From: a virus
Reading direction: 5' to 3' (one strand)
Virus record (IMG/VR): IMGVR_UViG_3300009168_000084
Coordinates: 1-34,347 of that record
DNA: 34,347 bases
Below are positions 9,801 through 19,321 of the stretch, in pieces. The position numbers were made by a program, and so were the translations under genes. Position 1 is the first letter of the stretch; each line of letters starts with the position of its first letter. The notes below the pieces were generated by a model. The model was not told the origin of the DNA, made no database searches, and worked only from the letters and a program-made list of their open reading frames with translations.

Positions 9801-11372
9801 TTATTTAACTATAGTAGTCCCGCTTATCTTAGCCATCTGGTCAATTGCATCCAACATAGGCTGATTTTTGGTTCTTACATATTCCCCATATAATGTTTGT
9901 AATAATCCTTTGTCTAAGGATTGAAATTCATTAAATATATTAAATGCATCTCTAGAATTATCAGGATGTATTATAGTCCTTACTGGTACAGGCTGAGCTT
10001 TCTTGGCACCCCTAGACTCAGGAACACCTTTTATATCAACCTGGTATATAAATGGATTGTCTGGAAATCCGGAGGGGATTATTGATAATCCTTTAAATTC
10101 TATATTGGTCATTCCATCCAGGAGTTTGGAATTCTCTTTATCAATACCAACAACATCACCAGCTTCCATATTACGTTGTATGTACTCATTCACCCCCTTA
10201 AGATTAGCTGTTACTTCTGCATGACTGCTTCCTGTATTACCCCACATAGAGTTTATATCAATGACAGGTATTGCAGCATTTTTATATTGATCAGTATATT
10301 CCTGTAATAATAATTCTTTGGCTTCCTTACGAGCTCTACTGGCATCCTTTCCTTTTAAAGCACTTAACTCTTCAAAGGTATTAATATTAAAACCGGATTT
10401 ACGTCCAACCTCTTTAGCAATTCTATTACGAGGTTCTGTCATAAGAGCACTGGAATATATATCTCCTTTCTCCACACCAAGTTCTTTACTACCACCAATA
10501 ATTAACTTACCACTTGGAGCTCCTTCTAGTTGAGCATCCAGCATGGGTCCATAAGCCTGATTAGTCAGATATTGAGTCTGAGCTCTTCCTATGGCACTAT
10601 GGGCACCTTCAAAAACTGCTCCCATAACCTGCTCCCTTGGTAATGCAGCCAGGTTAGGATTCCTGTCAACTATATTCTGAACCATTAATTGTCCATCTTC
10701 AGTTGAAAGAAATTCTCTTAACTGTTCAGGATCTGCTATACCATGTTGTATTGTACTTAAGAAATATTGTCCACCAGCAGTAGATTGTAACTTAGGATTA
10801 TTTCTGATAGTTTCTGCAAGACTACTAAACTCAGTAGCTGCATCCTTAACTATATCTGCCCTGTTCACTGGAGTGAAATCAAAAGTAGCACCATTCTGCC
10901 AATCCTGAAATGATACATCAAATGGACTTCCAGCTGACATAAAATTTGATCCCAGCTTCATCTTAGCATCAAGGAAAGCTTTACCCATCTCCACCTTCTG
11001 CTTATTGAAATGATAGAATGGATTAGACCTTTCAGTACCGATCATTTTTGCAATTTCATTCGCAGCTGCACTATAATCACCATTATACTTATCCTTAACT
11101 AAGGAATTAACTCCAGATTCAAAAGATTTAATTCTATTAGTAAGTTCTGCTAAATCATAGGTTTCAGTCTCACCTATTCTGGCTATCTCAGAGGCTTCAG
11201 CCATTTTGGCAGTATCAAAACGTTCCTGTCTTTTGGCAACAGCTTCTACAAATCTTCCCATTCCTTCAGGGTCATACATAGACATAATACCTGAGTCACG
11301 TCCTTGTTGACTATAGGCAGCTTCCGGGTTAAACTGCTGACGATAATATCTTAAAGTAGGAGACAAACTCAT
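9801..11372 (-). CDS. Cargo (ejection) protein, crAss-like virion
   Basis: A 523-residue protein with no signal peptide or membrane segment. It is mainly helical and charged, beginning with a tyrosine-rich stretch (SPTLRYYRQQFNPEAAY) and a long predicted coiled region at about residues 40-140. I recognise no enzyme motif. Its place between the lysozyme-like tail protein and the giant polymerase gene matches the cargo genes of crAss-like phages, whose products are packed in the capsid or tail and leave with the DNA. That role is inferred from position and composition. The start codon overlaps the stop of the GIY-YIG gene by ATGA (11369-11372), so translation is probably coupled. Before the endonuclease arrived, this gene would have followed the 900-residue protein gene directly. 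Confidence 0.6.
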   Translation of the reverse strand: MSLSPTLRYYRQQFNPEAAYSQQGRDSGIMSMYDPEGMGRFVEAVAKRQERFDTAKMAEASEIARIGETETYDLAELTNRIKSFESGVNSLVKDKYNGDYSAAANEIAKMIGTERSNPFYHFNKQKVEMGKAFLDAKMKLGSNFMSAGSPFDVSFQDWQNGATFDFTPVNRADIVKDAATEFSSLAETIRNNPKLQSTAGGQYFLSTIQHGIADPEQLREFLSTEDGQLMVQNIVDRNPNLAALPREQVMGAVFEGAHSAIGRAQTQYLTNQAYGPMLDAQLEGAPSGKLIIGGSKELGVEKGDIYSSALMTEPRNRIAKEVGRKSGFNINTFEELSALKGKDASRARKEAKELLLQEYTDQYKNAAIPVIDINSMWGNTGSSHAEVTANLKGVNEYIQRNMEAGDVVGIDKENSKLLDGMTNIEFKGLSIIPSGFPDNPFIYQVDIKGVPESRGAKKAQPVPVRTIIHPDNSRDAFNIFNEFQSLDKGLLQTLYGEYVRTKNQPMLDAIDQMAKISGTTIVK

Positions 11373-12106
11373 GTTAATGGTAGTTTAGATTGTTTATATT
11401 TCCATATGAATCCTCCAGCAGTATTACTTCTTCCAGTAAGATTATTATTAATAGAACTCCTAGATATTTTAGTAATACATGAAGCTTCTGTAGCACTAGC
11501 AAAATCTCCTAAAAAATTATTGGATAAGTCATATTGACTAATAGTAATAGAACGATTAGCATCTTTTCCAAATCTGCCAGTACAACTTCTATTACCTAAT
11601 CCTCGTCTATTACCTATCATTTTAATAGATCTTTCTATATTATATTCCTCTTTAACCTTCCAATGTTTTCCAAGAGTAGGTTTGGAAGGTTTATTTTCTA
11701 ACATTTTTTGATAATATTCCTTGGGGATAGGATATCTATTTTTCCAAGCATCCCGCATCTTTTGTTTTGCCTCTTCCGATCTTTTTAATCCTGAGTTAGG
11801 TCTTTCTACTATTCTACAAATGTTAAAATAAGGATTATTGGTATTTATAAAATGTTGCTCATAAGTAATCAAATCTTCTCTAGAGCATTTATGTAATACT
11901 GAAAGTTTTAGATCCGTTTCACCATACTTATTAAAATGATTCTGTAAAATAATTGAATGGTGTTTATTTTGTTTTAGTAATTTTAGATGCTGGTACCATC
12001 TCTGTCCAATTCCTATAGCACTTCCAATATAACATCTATCAGGATGAATAATGGATTCTATTATATATATACCAGATTCGTTTCGTATACTATTTCCTCT
12101 AGCCAT
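11369..12106 (-). CDS. GIY-YIG homing endonuclease with NUMOD DNA-binding modules
   Basis: A 245-residue free-standing homing endonuclease. The catalytic domain is at the N-terminus: GIY at residues 12-14, YIG at 26-28, the conserved arginine at about R36, and the metal-binding glutamate probably E83 in TYEQHF, followed by N95. The C-terminal half carries DNA-binding modules: a NUMOD3-like segment beginning GLKRSEEAKQKMRDAWK (from residue 106), a second similar basic segment around 143-185, and a NUMOD1-like region (187-240) with the typical QYDLSNNFLGDF and final GGFIWKY. It starts 2 bases after the stop of the 900-residue gene and ends in an ATGA overlap with the cargo gene, so it was inserted without breaking either frame. 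It is not inside an intron or intein as far as I can see. Its target would be the cognate site in phages lacking it. Confidence 0.93.
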   Translation of the reverse strand: MARGNSIRNESGIYIIESIIHPDRCYIGSAIGIGQRWYQHLKLLKQNKHHSIILQNHFNKYGETDLKLSVLHKCSREDLITYEQHFINTNNPYFNICRIVERPNSGLKRSEEAKQKMRDAWKNRYPIPKEYYQKMLENKPSKPTLGKHWKVKEEYNIERSIKMIGNRRGLGNRSCTGRFGKDANRSITISQYDLSNNFLGDFASATEASCITKISRSSINNNLTGRSNTAGGFIWKYKQSKLPLT

Positions 12107-12108
12107 GG

Positions 12109-14811
12109 TTACTTACCTTTTAATCTTACATTAGCACTAAACAGTTTCTTTCTACCTTTCTTGGTATATGAAGGATAGACTTCAGCATTAGGGGCAAACA
12201 TCTTCATAGTATCATAATCCCTCTGGTATCTTGCATTATCAATAAAGTAGCTACCTACTGCTTCAGCAGCATTGGCCCACGGATCATTCTCTGCAAGAAG
12301 CATCCTATATGCATTCTCCTGCTGAGTATTGAATAAAGTTTCCTGGGCAGCAAGTTCTGCATTAAGAGCATTCATCTGATTCTGAGCAGCAGCATTAGTA
12401 GCTTCTTCTCTTTCAAGAAGTTCAGCATTCTGTTGTCCAAGTAATCTATTAACTCCTGTAACATTAGTAGCCATATTAGAATATGCTTGTCCTGCATTTA
12501 ATCCTAAATTTCTTGCGTTAGAAGAACCTACAGATTTTGCAGCTTCAGCATTTCGTATATTGGCAAGCCTTTGCTTGGCTAGACTTATTTTCTCAGCTGC
12601 AGCCCTTTGTAATTTAACAGGTTTGGGAGCAGCCTTCTTAAGCCTGTTATAATCCAGGAATCCGGAAGCCATGCTGGCAATTTGTCCCATTGGATTAAGC
12701 CAGGGAGTAAAAGATTCTTCTGCTGATCCGGAGGTGGACTTAACAGGAATATTAGATTTTTGTAATCCCATATTTCCAACACTAGGAAGTAAATGAGATA
12801 TGGGAGCTCTTCCAAGATAAGTTCCAGTAGTAGGAGTTCTTAAGGCTGGAGTATTTGACTTTGATGTACCAGTACCTATCCCAGGTCTTTCCCCTGTAAT
12901 ACTAACTTCTGGTAACATCTTTCCAAAATAAAGTTCTGGTGAATTTGTGGATAAAGGAGATGTTCTTAAAGAAGGAATCATTCCTAATCCTTCGGTATAC
13001 ATACCTTTAGTAGGATCTTGAGTATTTCTATTCCAAGGAGTTGCACTAGGGCTATAACCTATTCCAAATAAGTTTCTTAGTTCCTGAGATATTCTACTTC
13101 TAGATGGAAGATATTCTCCATCCTGATACCTAGGAAGACTTCCTCCTTCCCTAAGTCCATAATCTGCTAATGTCATAGGTGCAGCTGCACTATGGGAATA
13201 TGCACCAACCGGAGCTTTTGGTATAGGTAAAAATGGATAAGCTGCAGGATTCTTACGTTTCCTGATATAGCCACCTTTCTCATAACCAATTATCTTTCTG
13301 ATCTCAGGATTTTGCATTATAACACTATCTCTTAAATTGACAACTCTCTTTCCATAGACAGGATTCTCACTCATATTTATAGGAGCCTCCATTCCATAAA
13401 ACTTCTCACCTGTTTTACCAATACTTCCATAACCATTCCAAGCCTGTATAATATCTTCCTCAGAAGTTTTTCCCAGTCTTTTAGCAAGTTGATTCTTACC
13501 AGACATAAACTTCATGGATTCATCTAGAATACTTCCTTGTGGATTGTAGTTACCAAGTCTAAATGGATTATGCATTTCATCAGGATTAAATCCAGTTTCC
13601 TGAAGATTGATCGCTAATGCTGTATAAGGATTAACCCCATATTCAGATGCAACCTGTGCTACACTTTTAACATAATCAGGAGTTACCTTGGCATGCATCC
13701 TGCGAGTATCCTGCATAGGCTTTCCGGTAACCATATCTAAAACTCTATTATCTTTTATATTAATAAGTTCACCACCTTCCTGTTTCCTACCTCCAGCTAT
13801 CCAACCAAAGTATCTCTTCTGTCTTGCAGTTAGTTTCTTACCATGAGCTGTTCCATCTCTTAACATCTCCTTAGCTTTAGCAGATGTAAGAGAACCTCCC
13901 TTACCAAACATTCCAAAAGTTTCCTTACTGGGAGTTCCAGTCTCTTTAGTAAATTCTTGTGCCGTCATAAGATTATCAAACTGCTTATCTACTGCAGTCC
14001 TTAGTAAAATATCATTCTTATAAAGATTATTCCAGGAATCTTTATTTAATTTATGTTTATTAACCAGATCATTGGCTGGTTTTGCAAATCCCAGTGAATC
14101 AGAATAAATATAGGTATTATGATCGTGGGGGTTATATCTTGCGACTTCATCTTTCTCAGTTAATGCTATTGGTTTATTTTTTGATACTGCTGAAGGATTA
14201 CCAAACTCATCAGTTAATATACCACCATCAGGACCTTCATGAGTCTGACCATTATAAACTATAAATCCTCCCTGCTTAGCTACAGGTGCATAGGTAGGAG
14301 CCTGAGGCATATTAGATAACCTTGAAGCAACTGACCTATCAAATATTTGATCTTCTATATCTTCATTAAATCTTTCTGCCTGTTCTCTACCTTTTTTACC
14401 TGAGAGTAATCCAATAAATGTCTTATTCAGATTACCCATTTTTCTAACATCAACTTTTCTAAGATCTCTTGAAGCATCATTATAGATATCCTGCATCCTT
14501 GCATCTTTAATTCCTCTGATACCTTGTATAATAGGATTCATTACCATTCCTGCTATACCAACTCCCTGTGCAACGGATCCCATAGCATCATTAAAATTAA
14601 AATCATCTATAGGTAACTCTCCACCAAGTTCGTATTTCCACTTACGGGCATTAAGTGCAAACTGAAGTTTCTTCCTCATTGCAGGACCTGCACCTTTTAG
14701 GCGACTTCTCATAGCAGACACGGAGAGCTTTTTGCCCTTCTTTGCCCCCATCGCCTTTCTTAAACTACCTCTTTTAGAAGGTTTTATATAAATCTTTTTC
14801 TTAGTCGCCAT
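12109..14811 (-). CDS. Virion tail/cargo protein with lysozyme-like (SLT) domain
   Basis: A 900-residue protein with a strongly basic N-terminus (residues 1-60, ending near NARKWKYELGGEL), a segment typical of Bacteroidota phage virion proteins. Residues about 375-510 resemble a lysozyme or soluble lytic transglycosylase fold: helix VASEYGVNPYTALAINLQETGF, with E405 as candidate catalytic acid, then NPFRLGN and a later AWNGYGS. The protein could open peptidoglycan during entry. A conserved phage motif AKEMLRDGTAHGKKLTARQK (about 311-330) precedes it. Glycine pairs recur at domain borders (LGGEL, GKGGSL, EGGELI, EKGGYI, EGGSLP), which could be linkers or processing sites. The region 560-720 is Pro/Ser/Thr-rich, and 730-860 is an alanine/glutamine-rich helix. 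It is the first gene of the last transcription unit. The fold call is by motif only. Confidence 0.72.
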   Translation of the reverse strand: MATKKKIYIKPSKRGSLRKAMGAKKGKKLSVSAMRSRLKGAGPAMRKKLQFALNARKWKYELGGELPIDDFNFNDAMGSVAQGVGIAGMVMNPIIQGIRGIKDARMQDIYNDASRDLRKVDVRKMGNLNKTFIGLLSGKKGREQAERFNEDIEDQIFDRSVASRLSNMPQAPTYAPVAKQGGFIVYNGQTHEGPDGGILTDEFGNPSAVSKNKPIALTEKDEVARYNPHDHNTYIYSDSLGFAKPANDLVNKHKLNKDSWNNLYKNDILLRTAVDKQFDNLMTAQEFTKETGTPSKETFGMFGKGGSLTSAKAKEMLRDGTAHGKKLTARQKRYFGWIAGGRKQEGGELINIKDNRVLDMVTGKPMQDTRRMHAKVTPDYVKSVAQVASEYGVNPYTALAINLQETGFNPDEMHNPFRLGNYNPQGSILDESMKFMSGKNQLAKRLGKTSEEDIIQAWNGYGSIGKTGEKFYGMEAPINMSENPVYGKRVVNLRDSVIMQNPEIRKIIGYEKGGYIRKRKNPAAYPFLPIPKAPVGAYSHSAAAPMTLADYGLREGGSLPRYQDGEYLPSRSRISQELRNLFGIGYSPSATPWNRNTQDPTKGMYTEGLGMIPSLRTSPLSTNSPELYFGKMLPEVSITGERPGIGTGTSKSNTPALRTPTTGTYLGRAPISHLLPSVGNMGLQKSNIPVKSTSGSAEESFTPWLNPMGQIASMASGFLDYNRLKKAAPKPVKLQRAAAEKISLAKQRLANIRNAEAAKSVGSSNARNLGLNAGQAYSNMATNVTGVNRLLGQQNAELLEREEATNAAAQNQMNALNAELAAQETLFNTQQENAYRMLLAENDPWANAAEAVGSYFIDNARYQRDYDTMKMFAPNAEVYPSYTKKGRKKLFSANVRLKGK

Positions 14812-14828
14812 TGCTAATCAAATTATTG

Positions 14829-14860
14829 CAAAGTTAATATATATAATTGAAATATACAAA
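14829..14860 (-). promoter_or_regulatory. Bacteroidota-type promoter for the entry/RNA polymerase unit
   Basis: On the minus strand the -7 box TAACTTTG (CAAAGTTA at 14829-14836 on the given strand) lies 20 bases downstream of the -33 box TTTG (14857-14860). This fits the host primary-sigma consensus TTTG-N19-21-TAnnTTTG. It lies in the 67-base gap between the muzzle gene and the 900-residue protein gene, 18 bases upstream of the latter's ATG. It would drive the lysozyme-like protein, GIY-YIG, cargo and giant polymerase genes. Confidence 0.75.
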
Positions 14861-14878
14861 TAGTTATCAGTGTTTTAT

Positions 14879-17800
14879 CTACCAGACTTTAGTAGGTATA
14901 TACATAAAATTTATTGGATGGACTACTAATTTTTTATAGGTTGTGTTCTGCTTCCAGGTAAATACAGCCTTAATCCAGGAATCACGTATTCTTCCTGAGT
15001 CGCCTGAATTCCTAAATGTGTTAATTCTCCATTTACGAAATCTTCTCCTGAGATCAGGTCTGGTATACAAGTTCATAACTCCTGTATCCTGATGTGTATT
15101 AGATATTTGTAAAGTATCAAAGGTTAGATTAAGAACATCTTCTCCTTCTCTGGTAAGATCAGTTATCCATTCTGCTTCATGAAAAGTAACAACCCTTGTC
15201 TTTGCAGGATTAGCTATTAAAGTTAATGAGCTCTCCTGGTATACTCCATAATATTCATTATAAGCTGCCTTAGCTGGAGAAACATTATGTATATAAAACT
15301 TATTACCATTAAGGGAAGATAGCAAATACTTATCAAAAGTTATATACTTAGTTGGACAGAAAGTGAAAAATTCTGAAAATGCATCCAGGTATCCTGAGAA
15401 TACTAAGGTGTCTCCCGTAAGTGGAGTAAAAAGAACCTCCCTATTGGCTCTATCGTAAGCTGTGACACATGATGTAAATGGACTTGACTCAAGATATGAC
15501 TTCATACCCTTAGTGTCTGAAATCGCTTCTAATGACTCTAGGATGCGATATATACTTATATTCTTATCATCATAATAATATATACCAGATTCAGTAGGAC
15601 AAATTGCTTCATACATGGATGTCCCTGATTTTTTTGAAATGTAATCATATCTGCTTAAGATCCCTCCGGTACCTACTGCAAGACTGGCTGTATTATTGGT
15701 TTCTACAAGTTCTCGCTCCAGGACAGAGAGAAGAGCTATACCCCTTGCCTGAAATGCAAACAATCTATCGTTATAATTAAGTATCCTTGTAATCCCACCA
15801 AATTCTCCCTCAAGTTCTATATAGTTGTTAAATTTGAATTTTAACCAGGAATCACTATATTCTCCAGAGTATTTTAAGTCACTGCTTGTTACCATTGTAT
15901 CTCTTAGTCTACTATTCCTGAAATCATATGGTTTAGGAAGATAGATCTTTGAGATATCCTTTGCAGAATAAGCAGAATTATATCTATATAAGTCTCCTAT
16001 ATTAGGATAACTATTTGGAAATTGAACTATACCTAATGTCTGCTTCTCAGATAAATAATAATCCTTTCCACTAATACTAGCCCTAGACATTTCATTAGCA
16101 GTATTATTAAGATAATAGTTTAGATTTATCTTACTCTCAACCGGAAATGTTACAAAGACCTGTCCTGAATGATCTACATATTCAGCATCTGTATCAAGGA
16201 ATAATTTAAGATATACAAACGGACATATATAAGTATCTCCTGAATATACATCAAATGGGGTCGCTGATATAGCTTTAAACTCACTGGCTTTAACATACTG
16301 CCTATATGTCCTCTCCTGATATGTTGCTCCACCATAAATTGAATATCCAAGATACCTGCGATATACTCCATACATTGCCTGGCTTCCTTCAGTTGCAACA
16401 ACTGTTCCAGAAACATCATCGAAGACCTGTCTTACGTTGGCAATCATAGAAGTACCTTTATAAGTCATATTAGGATCATCTATATGAAGATCATCATTAT
16501 ATCCCCTTGAGACATAAGGATAAATTCCTATTGTATGAATAGTAGGGCTTCTCTGTTCAGGACCTGTGATTAAAACAGATCCATCTACATCTAAAAAGAA
16601 GTTACGCCAGTTATCTTCTCCTGCTCCATGAGCAAGATGAGTAGCTGTGGTATCTAACGGGGTAACAGTAGCAGCAGTAACTGCATAGTAATTTCTGGTA
16701 AGAACAGAATCTTTACCACCACTGGCTGTAATATTATCCAGGTGACCACATACCTGAAGAAAATCTGTAGACCTGTTTACTGATATATTCTTGTTAGTTG
16801 CTATTTCAGGACTGATAAAGTCTATCAGATTCTTTCTTAAAGTAGAATTAGGTACAGCTCCGGTAACATTAGGTATAGCATCTACATAATTAGTCTGGTA
16901 ATCAAAGTTAGATGTTATCTGATATGTACTATAATGTGCATCCTGAATAGAACCAGCTACAACAGCAGGATCATGCGTAGGCAATATAATACCACTGGCT
17001 TTTATAGTTGAATCATATTCCTCTCTAAGACACCTTACTATTTGAAATCCTGAAAGTTGTGCTATCAATCCTGGGTAATCTGCTTCAATTGCAGCCCAGT
17101 CAATAGTAAATCTTATTCCAAGAGCTCTGGCTTTCATTACTCCTGTAGGATCTCCGCCATCAGCAATACCAAGACAATAAGTATGATCCCAATCATCTGC
17201 AGAGTTTGCTTCAGGGTTAAGTAATTCAGACATCTTAGGAAACCTTATATCCCCAATCCACTTAGTAAAGGAGGGTCTTCCTTTAAGGTCAAATACCTGT
17301 AGTGCAAATGGATAAACTTCATCTCTCTGATATCCTGTATAGAGAGATACTGTCTGAGGATTTCTATAACCCTCTGATGTAGATTTTGAATATATTATAG
17401 GAAGGGTTATTGTACCAGTAGTAAGATTTTCATCCTCTCCTATTGTAATATCCTGATAAGTAAATTCATAAGATATATAAGGACCTGTTCCTCCAAGATC
17501 AGCAATTGTAGGTACAGCTAACCCTGTTATATACTTATATTTAAACTCATGCTCCCTGTCAACATTCTCATCATTTAGAATATTATTATATGTATTTATG
17601 CAATCATGAGTTTCTGATATTAAAGTATAATCAGGTCCTGTACCATTATCTATTAATACCGGGTGAGAAACTCCAACTCCTCCTTTATTTATCATGCACT
17701 CAGAGTTAGCAGCTAAAGATATATAAGAAAAAGAATATGTATATTCTAATCCTACAACCGCATAATCACTATAATCTGTATCAGGATAAATTTCATGAGC

Positions 17801-19309
17801 AGGACTTAATTCCGAAGGAAGTTGCCCAAAATAACTATCTCCTCTAACAAGAAGTGTCTCTGTGCCAATATCATACGAAAAATAAGTTAATCCCGTTAGA
17901 GTCAAAAAATGATTCCAGTCAATTCCATCATATAAAACTATCGTTATACCACTATTTATTGATACTACATCTGTAAGAGTATCTCCAGGATGATATAACG
18001 CACATGTAGCTACAGCTCCTATAATAAAAGAGAGATTCCAACCAGAGTCATCAAGTTGATAAATAGTGAGTGGACCAAACGACCCCATCATACCATAAGC
18101 AGGATAGCCAACTAGTCCTACCTGATCAGTCAGCTCAGTAGCAGTATCAGTATTATATACAGGAGTTCCTAAAGAAGCATATCTCCAACGATAAGCTCTG
18201 GAATCAAAATATGTCTTTCCTGGAATGGTTTCTTCTACCAGATCATCCAGATCAAAGTATTCCTGAGTTATATTTGCAGCAAATAAATAATTTCCTTTTA
18301 CATCTATACTTGCAGGGATTAGATCATTTCTTATTACCTGAAACTCTTCAAGAGTTAATGTACCTATAGTATTTCCATAATCAACAAAATTAACTATTGT
18401 GCTCATAGGTTGTTCTGCCACAACTCTTACCGTAGGTACATCATTATATATTTCATATTCTAAAGCTATCAGTCTTATTCTATCGAAGGTATTAGCAGCA
18501 GCAGAAGCAAATGTTAATTGAATTATTATAGATTTATTAATCTCGGTCTCTATTTCATTTCCTATGAAGGTTATACCATCAGATGCGATAGAATTTGTAA
18601 GGTTATATAAATTACTAGGAGGAGCAAACATAGTCTCTGTGCCAGAGATAGAATAGAGTTGGTAGGAGTATTGTATACGCCCTGCTTTAAGATGACCTCC
18701 TGCTGATTCAGTAAGGGTATAAGTTCCGTATGTATGATTAGGTAATATCTCAAGAAGCTCAGGATCTAATGTTATAAGATCATTAGATTCTGCATTATAA
18801 ATAGTATTAATATGTTTTAATGTATTTAATCCATCAACCCAGTAGATCTTCTGTACATCTTCATTTTCATAATTGCATACTACCTTTATAGGATTATTAA
18901 CATTGAAATTAAGATCTGCTTTATATATAAGATTACCTCCAAGATGGAAGTAAACATCCGTCATTATAATGTTAGTAGCTGTGGTTATAGATGTAAGTGC
19001 TATCTTATATATCCTATCAGGATCTGGTCCATCAAACTCATCATGGGCTAATATAATAAGATAATCTCTAAGCACTGTAAATCCCAGCATTAACATATTG
19101 TATGTTGCATGATTAGGATCTGATGGGAGAGTAAAGGAAGCATAGTTGCCTTTGGGAGTTACCATAGATGAAGACGATAACCCATCAGAACTATCTGTAA
19201 TAACCCTTAGATTTTTTGCATCAAAGTATACTGTATTAGGATAGTCATTTACTGAAAGATCTTTATTCATTCCTCCCTTAAAGGTACAGGCATGCTCATT
19301 CATTTGCAT
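14879..19309 (-). CDS. Tail muzzle/nozzle protein (crAss-like 'stabilization' protein)
   Basis: A 1476-residue protein whose start, with GGMNKDLS (12-19), YFDAKNLR (28-35) and then a Ser-rich stretch and TPKGNYASF, is the signature of podovirus nozzle or stabilization proteins (T7 gp12/P22 gp10 type, the muzzle of crAss-like phages). The body is almost all beta-strand, rich in Tyr/Thr/Asp, which fits beta-propeller and beta-sandwich domains. It would close the distal end of the short tail and hold fibres. A second in-frame ATG lies two codons in (19303). It follows the ring protein gene by 12 bases, is the last gene of its transcription unit, and ends in TAG. Family placement is by N-terminal motif, size, composition and order. 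Confidence 0.8.
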   Translation of the reverse strand: MQMNEHACTFKGGMNKDLSVNDYPNTVYFDAKNLRVITDSSDGLSSSSMVTPKGNYASFTLPSDPNHATYNMLMLGFTVLRDYLIILAHDEFDGPDPDRIYKIALTSITTATNIIMTDVYFHLGGNLIYKADLNFNVNNPIKVVCNYENEDVQKIYWVDGLNTLKHINTIYNAESNDLITLDPELLEILPNHTYGTYTLTESAGGHLKAGRIQYSYQLYSISGTETMFAPPSNLYNLTNSIASDGITFIGNEIETEINKSIIIQLTFASAAANTFDRIRLIALEYEIYNDVPTVRVVAEQPMSTIVNFVDYGNTIGTLTLEEFQVIRNDLIPASIDVKGNYLFAANITQEYFDLDDLVEETIPGKTYFDSRAYRWRYASLGTPVYNTDTATELTDQVGLVGYPAYGMMGSFGPLTIYQLDDSGWNLSFIIGAVATCALYHPGDTLTDVVSINSGITIVLYDGIDWNHFLTLTGLTYFSYDIGTETLLVRGDSYFGQLPSELSPAHEIYPDTDYSDYAVVGLEYTYSFSYISLAANSECMINKGGVGVSHPVLIDNGTGPDYTLISETHDCINTYNNILNDENVDREHEFKYKYITGLAVPTIADLGGTGPYISYEFTYQDITIGEDENLTTGTITLPIIYSKSTSEGYRNPQTVSLYTGYQRDEVYPFALQVFDLKGRPSFTKWIGDIRFPKMSELLNPEANSADDWDHTYCLGIADGGDPTGVMKARALGIRFTIDWAAIEADYPGLIAQLSGFQIVRCLREEYDSTIKASGIILPTHDPAVVAGSIQDAHYSTYQITSNFDYQTNYVDAIPNVTGAVPNSTLRKNLIDFISPEIATNKNISVNRSTDFLQVCGHLDNITASGGKDSVLTRNYYAVTAATVTPLDTTATHLAHGAGEDNWRNFFLDVDGSVLITGPEQRSPTIHTIGIYPYVSRGYNDDLHIDDPNMTYKGTSMIANVRQVFDDVSGTVVATEGSQAMYGVYRRYLGYSIYGGATYQERTYRQYVKASEFKAISATPFDVYSGDTYICPFVYLKLFLDTDAEYVDHSGQVFVTFPVESKINLNYYLNNTANEMSRASISGKDYYLSEKQTLGIVQFPNSYPNIGDLYRYNSAYSAKDISKIYLPKPYDFRNSRLRDTMVTSSDLKYSGEYSDSWLKFKFNNYIELEGEFGGITRILNYNDRLFAFQARGIALLSVLERELVETNNTASLAVGTGGILSRYDYISKKSGTSMYEAICPTESGIYYYDDKNISIYRILESLEAISDTKGMKSYLESSPFTSCVTAYDRANREVLFTPLTGDTLVFSGYLDAFSEFFTFCPTKYITFDKYLLSSLNGNKFYIHNVSPAKAAYNEYYGVYQESSLTLIANPAKTRVVTFHEAEWITDLTREGEDVLNLTFDTLQISNTHQDTGVMNLYTRPDLRRRFRKWRINTFRNSGDSGRIRDSWIKAVFTWKQNTTYKKLVVHPINFMYIPTKVW

Positions 19310-19321
19310 AGCTTCACTATA

